Assembly: GCA_009746045.1 (NCBI GenBank)
Contig: RPFO01000138.1
Span: 383,979-447,978, forward strand
Origin: Mesostigma viride
Taxonomy: Eukaryota > Streptophyta > Mesostigmatophyceae > Mesostigmatales > Mesostigmataceae
Direction of reading: 5' to 3'
Length of the DNA: 64,000 bases
The position numbers and the translations under genes are program-made. The notes beneath the pieces were generated by a model. The model did no database searches. It was not told the origin of the DNA and saw only the letters and a program-made list of their open reading frames with translations. This document shows positions 1 to 11,700 of the stretch, piece after piece (position 1 is the first letter of the stretch; every line of letters starts with the position of its first letter).

Positions 1-2432
1 TTTACTGCTGGGTGGGCGCGCATGCATTGGGCGCTAAACCCATCCCCTGTTGCCCTTGTTTACTGCTGGGTGGGCGCGCATGCATTGGGTGCTAAACCCA
101 TCCCCTGTTGCCCTTGTTTACTGCTGGGTGGGCGCGCATGCATTGGGCGCTAAACCCATCCCCTGCTGCCCTTGTTTACTGCTGGGTGGGCGCGCATGCA
201 TTGGGTGCTAAACCCATCCCCTGTTGCCCTTGTTTACTGCTGGGTGGGCGCGCATGCATCGGGTGCTAAACCCATCCCCTGTTGCCCTTGTTGACTGCTG
301 GGTGGGCGCGCATGCATCGGGTGCTAAACCCATCCCCTGTTGCCCTTGTTTACTGCTGGGTGGGCGCGCATGCATTGGGCGCTAAACCCATCCCCTGTTG
401 CCCTTGTTTACTGCTGGGTGGGCGCGCATGCATTGGGTGCTAAACCCATCCCCTGTTGCCCTTGTTTACTGCTGGGTGGGCGCGCATGCATCGGGTGCTA
501 AACCCATCCCCTGTTGCCCTTGTTTACTGCTGGGTGGGCGCGCATGCATCGGGTGCTAAACCCATCCCCTGTTGCCCTTGTTTACTGCTGGGTGGGCGCG
601 CATGCATTGGGCGCTAAACCCATCCCCTGTTGCCCTTGTTTACTGCTGGGTGGGCGCGCATGCATCGGGTGCTAAACCCATCCCCTGTTGCCCTTGTTTA
701 CTGCTGGGTGGGCGCGCATGCATCGGGTGCTAAACCCATCCCCTGTTGCCCTTGTTTACTGCTGGGTGGGCGCGCATGCATTGGGTGCTAAACCCATCCC
801 CTGTTGCCCTTGTTTACTGCTGGGTGGGCGCGCATGCATTGGGTGCTAAACCCATCCCCTGTTGCCCTTGTTTACTGCTGGGTGGGCGCGCATGCATCGG
901 GTGCTAAACCCATCCCCTGTTGCCCTTGTTTACTGCTGGGTGGGCGCGCATGCATTGGGCGCTAAACCCATCCCCTGCTGCCCTTGTTTACTGCTGGGTG
1001 GGCGCGCATGCATTGGGCGCTAAACCCATCCCCTGCTGCCCTTGTTTACTGCTGGGTGGGCGCGCATGCATTGGGCGCGCATGCATTGGGTGCTAAACCC
1101 ATCCCCTGTTGCCCTTGTTTACTGCTGGGTGGACGCGCATGCATTGGGTGCTAAACCCATCCCCTGTTGCCCTTGTTTACTGCTGGGTGGGCGCGCATGC
1201 ATCGGGTGCTAAACCCATCCCCTGTTGCCCTTGTTTACTGCTGGGTGGGCGCGCATGCATTGGGTGCTAAACCCATCCCCTGTTGCCCTTGTTTACTGCT
1301 GGGTGGACGCGCATGCATTGGGTGCTAAACCCATCCCCTGCTGCCCTTGTTTACTGCTGGGTGGGCGCGCATGCATTGGGCGCTAAACCCATCCCCTGCT
1401 GCCCTTGTTTACTGCTGGGTGGGCGCGCATGCATTGGGTGCTAAACCCATCCCCTGTTGCCCTTGTTTACTGCTGGGTGGGCGCGCATGCATCGGGTGCT
1501 AAACCCATCCCCTGTTGCCCTTGTTTACTGCTGGGTGGGCGCGCATGCATCGGGTGCTAAACCCATCCCCTGTTGCCCTTGTTTACTGCTGGGTGGGCGC
1601 GCATGCATCGGGTGCTAAACCCATCCCCTGCTGCCCTTGTTTACTGCTGGGTGGGCGCGCATGCATTGGGCGCTAAACCCATCCCCTGCTGCCCTTGTTT
1701 ACTGCTGGGTGGGCGCGCATGCATTGGGCGCTAAACCCATCCCCTGCTGCCCTTGTTTACTGCTGGGTGGGCGCGCATGCATTGGGTGCTAAACCCATCC
1801 CCTGTTGCCCTTGTTTACTGCTGGGTGGGCGCGCATGCATTGGGCGCGCATGCATTGGGTGCTAAACCCATCCCCTGTTGCCCTTGTTTACTGCTGGGTG
1901 GGCGCGCATGCATTGGGCGCGCATGCATCGGGTGCTAAACCCATCCCCTGTTGCCCTTGTTTACTGCTGGGTGGGCGCGCATGCATTGGGTGCTAAACCC
2001 ATCCCCTGTTGCCCTTGTTTACTGCTGGGTGGGCGCGCATGCATTGGGTGCTAAACCCATCCCCTGTTGCCCTTGTTTACTGCTGGGTGGGCGCGCATGC
2101 ATCGGGTGCTAAACCCATCCCCTGTTGCCCTTGTTTACTGCTGGGTGGGCGCGCATGCATTGGGCGCTAAACCCATCCCCTGTTGCCCTTGTTTACTGCT
2201 GGGTGGGCGCGCATGCACTGGGCGCTAAACCCATCCCCTGTTGCCCTTGTTTACTGCTGGGTGGGCGCGCATGCATTGGGTGCTAAACCCATCCCCTGTT
2301 GCCCTTGTTTACTGCTGGGTGGGCGCGCATGCATTGGGCGCTAAACCCATCCCCTGTTGCCCTTGTTTACTGCTGGGTGGGCGCGCATGCATTGGGCGCG
2401 CATGCATTGGGTGCTAAACCCATCCCCTGCTG
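1..2432. repeat. 58-bp minisatellite, about 41 copies
   Basis: A 58-bp unit repeats head to tail from the first base to about 2432. It includes GCTGGGTGGGCGCGCATGCA and ends CCCTGTTGCCCTTG. Copies differ mainly at a C/T in the TTGGGC/TTGGGT/TCGGGT stretch, and a few carry an extra 16-bp GCGCGCATGCATTGGG duplication (for example near 1075, 1840, 1910 and 2395). The array ends in diverged sequence about 325 bp before the first recognisable exon of the downstream gene, so it most likely lies inside that gene's upstream intron. Its left edge is outside the window. The unit contains GTGGGC, which resembles the 5' splice sites used in this gene. The short ORFs across it are an effect of the period and are not genes. 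Confidence 0.97.
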
Positions 2433-2756
2433 CCCCCCATTGTGGCGAGACGGTACGCATGCGATCTCGCACAGCGCCGTTTGCTTGGGCTCACCCCGGG
2501 CCAGTATGTTTTTCCAGCCTGCAATCCTCCCTTGCTGACAGGTTGAATGCGTGCTGACTCCAAGCGTGCCGACACGCTACCTTGTTGTTATGTGGAAACC
2601 CTTCACGCACCACGCCCTATCGAAATCCCTTGAGCTAGCGTGCATTAAGTATTAGAATTTTCACGCCATCCCACCCCACACCCATCCCCTGCCACCCCTC
2701 CACCGCACACTCCCCATCTGCTGCGACGGCGCGCCCCTTCCCCCTTTCCCCCCCAG
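2433..2756 (+). other. intron remainder with 3' splice site
   Basis: Non-repetitive sequence between the minisatellite and the exon starting at 2757. It ends in a strong polypyrimidine tract (CCCCTTCCCCCTTTCCCCCC) followed by AG at 2755-2756, taken as the acceptor. I see no convincing coding exon here. Confidence 0.6.
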
Positions 2757-5700
2757 CGTGTCCTGCCACGTGCTGGGTCTGGGCCCTGCGGTGGCAGAAC
2801 TGATCGCGGACGCCCTCAAGGTGTTCTCCCGACCCATTGACCCGCGCGCGGCCGCCAATGCAAACAAGGCGGTGGGCGCCCCCCCCCCAGCGCGCCAGGT
2901 GGACCTGCGCAAGTTCGAGGCGTTGCTGAACACATTCCTCAGCCATCTCGACCTGGACGAGGCGTACAACATCTTCGTGCTCAACCCACTGGTGACTGAT
3001 GCAAGCCCGCTGTACGGCTACCGGTGGGGCTACTCGGCCGAGGAGGCGGCGTACCTGGCGGAGGTGAGCCGGTGACCTTGGCACGCATCAGGGTGAAAGG
3101 CATTCTTGGTGCATGAGAAAACTCACTTGGACTTCAACCCCCGTTAGACTAAAGATCATGAAGCAGCAAGGTCACCTGCACTGGTGACAGGTGCACGGCA
3201 CAAGGTGCTTTCTTGCGCCTGGTGCTGGTAGTATATATTCATAGTCATCCACAATAGACTAGTTGTAGGTGGCTTTACCCACTTTCTGTTTGTGGCAAAG
3301 CAGGGGCTGACGTGGTTGCATGGGGCGCGTCTCGCAGATGTAGGGATTAGATTTCTAGGAGAAGCTAAATGAGATAACGAAGTCAGATCATGCCTGCCTC
3401 TGACCACCGCGTAGTTGCCATGAGCCCCATCCCTGTGCATCCCCACCGAGGATGATGTAGTGGGACCTTCCAGCGCATCTCTGTGCCGCGTGCGACAATG
3501 CTGCCAGGTCAACAGGCTGAGGGGGATCCGTGGGCCATGCGCCGCCACAGAAGGTTCTGCCCGACGCCCTGATGCGCTTGGTTGAGCTTGTCCTGCTGCT
3601 GTTTCTGCGTGCCTCCACCCTGATGCCACCACCCTGATGCCACCACCGTGGGTGCCTCCACCTTGATGCTGGATACCGCCACCCGCAGCGTCCGGACGTC
3701 GCCCAGTTGCTGGCGGACCGCTACCGTCACCGCGAAGTCAATAAGCCACCAGGTGAGTCTGTGCATCATGGCTCCTCATCGCGGCGCTGCAGACCATGCG
3801 CATGCTGGCTGCTACTAGCAGACTGGTCAGGGCATGCTGCTACTGACAGCTGCATCGGACATGTTGGTGGTGTGCCGATGCCAGCATACGCCTCAGCACA
3901 CGAGTCTCCTCCGGGTCCGAGTGGAGCAAGTCCCGTGACAAGCTCTTGTGTGCATCTGTTTCTGGTACATTCGTTGTGACTGGGTATGCGGCTGGTCCCT
4001 GGTGTACTGATCGTGATGGCCTCTGTGTGCCTCTTCTCTCGATGTGGCACCAGCAACACACCGCTGCCCTCTCCGCGTTGATCTCATCGTTGATGCGGCA
4101 CCAGCAACACACCGCTGTCCTCTCCGCGTTGATCTCATCGTTGATGCGGCACCAGCAACACACCGCTGTCCTCTCCGCGTTGATCTCATCGTTGATGCGG
4201 CACCAGCAACACACCGCTGCCCTCTCCGCGTTGATCTCATCGTTGATGCGGCACCAGCAACACACCGCTGCCCTCTCCGCGTTGATCTCATCGTTGATGC
4301 GGCACCAGCAACACACTACTGTCATATCCATTACTGTTTTGTGAGACCCTCTTTCGACCCTCTTCATTCCCGTTCCTCGTTTCGCGGGTCTGTGCGACCG
4401 CGTTACCATGTTCCTGCTTGTGTGTGCTCCTGTGAAAACCACGCCGCCACTCCATTGTCTTGTCCACCGCCATGCGCTTACCTTGCAGCGTCCACCGTGC
4501 GCCCTCCCGCGCCGCTCTACTCGTCGCGTCCGCAAGAGAAGTTTCTCTTCCACGACAAGTACATGGAGTCCGAGGTGAGAACAGGGAGGTGGATAGTACA
4601 GCAGGTAGGAGGCGAGAGAGGGTAATTGGAGTAAGCAAAGGGTGTGCGGTACTGCCCGCAAGAGAGGGGACGTGGAGTACATAGAGTCGTGTGTGAGAGA
4701 GGAGGGACAGAGATAGGCAAGCATGGGGTGAGAGTCGTTTGTGGGCGACTTGGAGGTAACTGGCCGCAACTGGCCAGCAAAATAGAAAATTAAGCATATG
4801 GACCCTATGAACTTGGCCTTGCGAGTTGTTTATGGTGGGCAGGGGTCCGTTACGTGTGTGGTTCAATTAGCCGAGTGGTATTAAGCATGGTGATGCCGAC
4901 TTCCCTATCATGCCAACACTTTGTGCCATTGAAAGCCAAGGCGTGAACCAGAGCGGCTGCTCTGGCGAAGGCTTTTTTTATGCCAATGGTGGCAAGCAGC
5001 GGTGGCATTACGGCTGTTGACGCACTTCTTGGGCTTTCAGGCATGTTGTGGAACAAGGGATTTGGGTGCAGTTGGTGAGACAAGTTTGGCAGGTGGAAGT
5101 GCAAAGGAAGAGTGCATCGAACCAGGTTGTGTGGGTGGGCATGCCACCGCAGAGCACCGTGTTGCCTTCGCACACAATACAATCCTCCCCCTGGCCTGGC
5201 ATGAGCTTGGATTGAAGCAGGCCGTATTTTTCCGCACACCTTTCCTGCTCATTGGAGCCTAGCAGCCGGGTTCATTGATGTTGCATTTTGAGAATCGTTG
5301 ATGTCTTGTACCATCAAAAGGTAGCGAATACTCGTTGTTGCCGGAAAGATGCACCAGCGTTGGTTGCTTCTCTCCTGTTGCAGCTACGTGCAGCAGATGA
5401 TAAAATGCTGCACTGCATGCCTACTTGCGCCTCCTGGTATCTGTGCCTCCCTGCCTGCCCCCTTCATGTGGCTCCCTCCCCACCCCTATTCCGGCTTCCT
5501 TTCCCCTCGATACCCGCTCTCTTCCTCCCCCGATTCGGCCACAGGACTGGGTGGACATGGTGGGACGCAAGGTGGTCAACGCTGACAAAGAGCGTTCGTG
5601 GAAGAGCGACTCACAGCTGTTCCTCTACGACCTTGAAAAGGTGGGTTGTTTTATTTTCGCAAGGTGGGCGTTTTAACTTAACATAGACAAGGTGGGTGGC

Positions 5701-8700
5701 TTTGTCCATGATACAAGTTTACAACCTACAGAACGCGGGTGTCTTGATGTTGTTGAGAGGGTGGGTGCCTTTTTTACCCAGAGAAAGTGGGTGTTTTTGG
5801 TGATGTTGGGAGGGTGGGTGCCCTCGTAACTGCGAGGTGGTGGGTGCCTGGAAGGGTCTGGCATGGGTGCAACTCATTTTCCTTTTTTGAGCTACAACTT
5901 CGTGCTTGTTTTGCTGGCAAGATCTGTGCTCCGCCGTTACAGTTCTTTTTTGAGGCTTGTTGTGTGAATGCCTCCTGCGGACAACACTTCAGGTACCCCA
6001 GAAGTACGCGTTCGCCAAGTGTTGACAACCCTGCATCCTCCGTGTTAACAAGGGATGAAGGCAGGGCCACATGACTGTCTCCCCGGGCAGCACTCATACT
6101 TGTCCATCATGACCATGCCCACTCGCACATGCCTGTCACTCTGATCATGTCAACACGCACATGCCGCTCCCATGTATTTCTATTGGTGTCCGTACGCGTG
6201 CGTCTCCACCTGATCCACCGCTCCCTTTCCTACCACCGTGCAGGCCCTGTCAGAGGGCAACGCGGAGGAGTTTGCCGAGGCCTGGGAGCTTGTCTCTTCT
6301 GCCGGTCGTGGCCACAAGGAGGCCTGCCTCGTCGACATGTGGATGGCCACCAAGCGGTGTGTGTGCGGGGGGGGGCAGCTGCCAGCCACTTTTTGGGATA
6401 CCCGTACTGTCCCTGCCGTCTGTGCTGGCCCCCAAGGTCTCCTAGTGCTGTTCTATAACAGTGCCGCGCGGTTGTCATGCTTGTGCCCGCCATCAACTCC
6501 AAACCGATGCATGCATGGCACAGCTGGAACGCGGACCAGGCTCCCGCGGTCCTGGCGTGCGGTCCTTGGCAACGCCCTTGTCACGGCTTCCCTCCCCTTG
6601 CTACTTGTCCGCTTGTTCACTTATGCAATATTACCTCAAGTTCTAGAGGCGAGGTAGGCACATTGCCCCCTGCAGGTCACGACCATGTTGGTATGTGCCA
6701 GTGTGGGTAGCTGCCAGCTTGTGTGCCCCCACGCATGCCTGCTGAAGTTTACTGGAGGACGGGTGGGCTATCGAACGGCACGGGTGAACCTAGCGCGGGC
6801 GCGTGGTGGCTGACAGCAGGGCAAGATTATGGCCCTTGTGGTCCGCCTATGTTTGTTTGTGATGTTTGTTTGTTTTTTATGGGGATCCATCGCACACACC
6901 CCGCAGGTATGCGTTCATCGACCTGTCAGCAGGCCCCTTTGAGTGGGGTCCCATGGTTGGTGGCGGCGGCCTGCGCACCAAGGACACCATCCCGCGCGTG
7001 GAGAACGCGTTCCGACACATTCGCACGAGTGTCATGACGCCGGAGGAAGGTGGGTGTGGTTTAGGGTCAAGGATTGGTGAGGCCCGAGGAAGGTGGGTGT
7101 GGTTTAGGGTCAAGGGTTGGTGAGGCCCGAGGAAGGTGGGTGTGGTTTAGGGTCAAGGATTGGTGAGGCCCGAGGAAGGTGGGTGTGGTTTAGGGTCAAG
7201 GGTTGGTGAGGCCCGAGGAAGGTGGGTGTGGTTTAGGGTCAAGGGTTGGTGAGGCCCGAGGAAGGTGGGTGTGGTTTAGGGTCAAGGGTTGGTGAGGCCC
7301 GAGGAAGGTGGGTGTGGTTTAGGGTCAAGGGTTGGTGAGGTTCGAGGAAGGGAGGCTGGGATGGAAGACGCGCGCGGGCGTTTGGAATTCATGGGGCGTG
7401 AGGAAGCTGAGGTGGAAGGCGTGAGAGGGACAGTGGGCGGATAACGGGAGATGGGCGATGGGTGCAGATGAGGTCGAGAAAGGTGGGGTGAGGCACGAAG
7501 CAACAGTCCAGTTGCATGTGAGAAAGGTAGGTGCAGCATGTATGGCTGGGGTTGTGCGAGGGAGCGGGTGTTAGACAAGGGCCATCCGAAGTTGACATGG
7601 GGGGCTTGAGCGGATGTTGGGAGGCTAAAGCATCCGGGTGAGTGCGGGTGCAGTTGCCAGTACAAGAGGGCATCCACAACCTGAGACCAGCTAGCACGCA
7701 GGCGCGGAAATGGCCGATTATGGCATAGGGCGTGGCTTATCGACCTGGTTCCATGGACCTGGCTGCTCTCTTGTTATCGGCGAGGAATGCTGTTCTCATG
7801 CCTTGTTCCTGCTCCCCCCTCCCCCCTTGTTCCCATGCCCGCCCATGCTGGTGCCCTTCAGCGGAGATGCTGGAGGAGAAGCTGGAGAGTGAGCTGCAGT
7901 CCATGGCAGAAGACCGGTTCGCCGAGTTCGGGGAGCAGGTGCGTCCGCGCCTCACGCCGGGGCGCTCTGCGCTCTTTCGTGGATGCCTGTGCAAGTGGCC
8001 AATGTGTCCGCAGGGAGCAGCTGTTGGCTGTGGGCATGACAAACTTATAGTTGTTGTCCAGGCATGCGCATGGCTCGCCGGCAGGGGTTTGCCTGGCCTT
8101 GGACGTATGTCCGTTGCGTTCTGTGTCGCAGGGTTCCCATCTAGTTTCTGTTTGCTTAGTTTATGTCCTGGTGGTGGGTCGCGCCGTCATGGGGGTGGGT
8201 CGCGCGTAGCGGTGGGTCGCGCCGTGGTGGGGGTGGGTCGCGCGTCGCGGTGGGTCGCGCCGTGGTGGGGGTGGGTCGCGCGTAGCGGTGGGTCGCCGTG
8301 ATGGGGGCGGGTCGCGCGTAGCGGTGGGTCGCGCCGTCATGGGGGTGGGTCGCGCGTAGCGGTGGGTCGCGCGTAATACGGATGGGTTGTGGACATGATG
8401 GCTTTCCAAATGCGCTTGGCTAACGCATGAGACCGATGCCGATGACCGATGAGCGCATGCGGTAGTGACAAGCCGGCAGAGAGCAGGTGGCCACCCAATC
8501 GATCGCCACGTGTCATCCATGCGTGCTTGTAATGACCATGCCCCTTCATCTCCTTTCTGGCCATCGTGCACGCCAGGCACAGCCGAACGAGCGGTGAATG
8601 CCCCTGGTGGGTGGCATGCATGGGTGCGCCGTGTCTTGTCACAAGGCGATATGTCTTGTACCGACATTCAAAGGTTGATCATCATTCCCCTCGGAACGTT

Positions 8701-11700
8701 GCCAGCTGGTGCCCACACCCACGCCCGGGCCTGAGCACTTGTCTGCCCCCTGCTGTCCCCACCCTGATGGCCCCTTATTAGGGCTCCAGCTTGTTTGCAC
8801 CCGAGCGAGCCCGTAGGATACGTGTGGGAGCTGGACCAGGTGTGGGCGGGGGGGATACGGAGGCCATGTGAGCGCTGCCGCGCCATTACCTCTTGCATGG
8901 CCCTTGCATAATTACAACGCGCCATGCCTCACCAGAATGGCCGGGCTTCCCCCACCATGCATCCCCCATCATGCCTTGGTTGCTGCCCCTCACCAACAAC
9001 TGCTCTCTTCTGCGCCTCTGCGTGCCTGCTAATGCTTGCACCCGCAGACGCACGACGTGGTTCTGCTGTCGGCGGAGCTGGATGTGTACGAGCTGTTTGC
9101 AGAGAAGCACTGCAAGGACCGCAAGGCCAAGATCTCGCTGTGCGAGGGTGGGTGGGGGACAGATGTCGCTCTGCGAGGGTGGATGGGGAATATAGGGTGG
9201 ATGGGCTAGTGCAGGGCGCACCAGGAAGATGCTTGTGCATGGTGATGTCATACTTGTGTCAGCATCTGTCGTGCTCCCAGTGCATTCGTCATGGTTACGC
9301 CTTCGCTCGGTTGGCATGAGGCACAGCTGTACAAGCATGCCAGGTAGCAGCCAGGCAGCCACCGCAGAGTGTGTCGTCTGTTTCCCGGCAAAAGTTGAAT
9401 GACCATGGGGTACCTGTACCTGCAAGGCATGTGGCGGTGCCTGTCTGCTTGTAACACACCTGACGTGTGCAGGCCTACGTATGTGAGTGAGTGGGCAAGT
9501 AAAATAGAAAGCAAGCAAGTTGAAAAGCAAGTGGCTTAGCAAGTAAGTCAACAAGTTAGCAAGGAAGGGAGGGAGGGAGGGAGGGAGGGAGGGAGGGAGG
9601 GAGGGAGGGAGGGAGGGAGGGAGGGAGGGAGGGAGGGAGGGAGGGAGGGAGGGAGGGAGGGAGGGAGGGAGGGAGGGAGGGAGGGAGGGAGGGAGGGAGG
9701 GAGGGAGGGAGGGAGGGAGGGAGGGATGGATTAGGGAGCAAGTGAGCAACCACGTGCTTGTTTGTGTGCGCCGCGTGTGCGTGCAGACCTGGCGGACCGC
9801 GTGGAGGAGATCAAGGGGGAACTGCTCGCGCTGGAGGGGAGCGAGGAGTTCCCGGAGCTCAACGCGACAGGGCTGCACGCGCGCACGCACGGGTGGGATA
9901 TCTTTGGCGGCGACGAGGTGGGTGCGGGGACATGCACAATGGGAATGGATAAAGTGGGTTGCCTTGCCATAGCTATGCATCCCACGAGATGGCTGGCGCG
10001 ATGCTGCAATTGTCCGTTTGATTGGTTGGTCTGCTGCCCTGCATCATGGGTGGGATTACAGTACAGTGTCTGTGTTAGCAAGGGCGCGGTGCTTACGGTA
10101 TTGTGCCGGCCAGGAGGGCAGAGGGAGCACGTGCGTCATTGCTAAAGCTCTGGATCGGGTAAGCAAGCATTAAGCAAGTATGCCATCTTTGTGGTGGCAC
10201 CTGCCACGCGAGGCAGTCTTGGGATGAGCCGTGGGGTGCATGGCGATGGTGGGCACGTTGATGGTTGGACCTGTGCAGGCGGCACTGGGGCAAGGTGGTG
10301 TGCTGGCTCACCAACATGCACCAATAAGTTTAAAGGTTTTGCACGCGACAGGCGACTCAGGTGTTTAAGTCCATTGAGATGCCATCGACAACTTGGTTCT
10401 TGTGTGTCACCGCCCATCGTGTGGTTTCCTCCGCCCTTGCTTCCTCACACTGCCCCCATTCCCCTCATCCCCCTCACACTGCCCCCATTCCCCTCATCCC
10501 CCTCACACTGCCCCCATTCCCCTCATCCCACTCACACTGCCCCCATTCCCCTCATCCCCCTCACACTGCCCCCGTTCCCCTCATCCCACTCACACTGCCC
10601 ACATTCCCCTCATCCCACTCACACTGCCCCCATTCCCCTCATCCCCCTCGCACTGCCCCCATTCCCCTCATCCATCTTACACTGCCCCCATTCCCCTCAT
10701 CCCCCCAGGAGGCCAAGAACGTGTCCATCGCGCGCGACCTGTTCATGTCCGACCTGGGCGCAGTGCTGGCTGCTACCTTCCGCCTCGCCGTCGCGCCCTC
10801 CACCTACGCCGAGACGCTGCCCTTCCGCGCCAAAGTCAGCTTCCACCTGTACCTCCTTGGGCACCACCAGGTGGGTGTGCATCATACGGCAGCACCAGGT
10901 GGGTGGGTGCATCATCCGGCACAACCAGGTTGGGGGCATGGTCGAGAGGGCAGGGCCTGGGGTCGTGCAGAAGTAGCGAAAGACTTTTCTGGATGCGTCG
11001 CACCTGGGAGCGTGTGCCCATGCATGTTGACACAAGGGAACTGCACTTGGGCACGAGTGACCAATGGGACATGATGCGTGCATGCACAGAAATGCAAGTA
11101 GATGGAAAACAACCCCCCCCCAAGCCTCTCATCCTGCGGCGTCCCTCCCTCCTCCTCGCTGCGTGTGGCGTCCCTCCCTCCTCCTCGCTGCATGCCGCAC
11201 CCCTCCCTCCTCCTCGCTGCATGCGGCGTCCCTCCCTCCTCCTCGCTGCGTGCGGCGTCCCTCCCTCCTCCTCGCTGCGTGCTGCGTCCCTCCCTCCTCC
11301 TCGCTGCGTGCGGCGTCCCTCCCTCCTCCTCGCTGCGTGCGGCGTCTCTCCCTCCTCCTCGCTGCATGCGGCGTCCCTCCCTCCTCGCTGCATGCCGCGT
11401 CCCTCCCTCCTCCTCGCTGCCTGTCGCGTCCCTCCCTCCTCGCTGCGTGCGGCGTCTCTCCCTCCTCCTCGCTGCATGCCGCGTCCCTCCCTCCTCGCTG
11501 CATGCGGCGTCCCTCCCTCCTCGCTGCATGCCGCGTCCCTCCCTCCTCCTCGCTGCCTGTCGCGTCCCTCCCTCCTCCTCGCTGCATGCGGCGTCCCTCC
11601 CTCCTCGCTGCATGCGGCGTCCCTCCCTCCTCCTCGCTGCATGCCACGTCCCTCCCTCCCTCCTCGCTGCGTGCGGCGTCTCTCCCTCCTCCTCGCTGCA

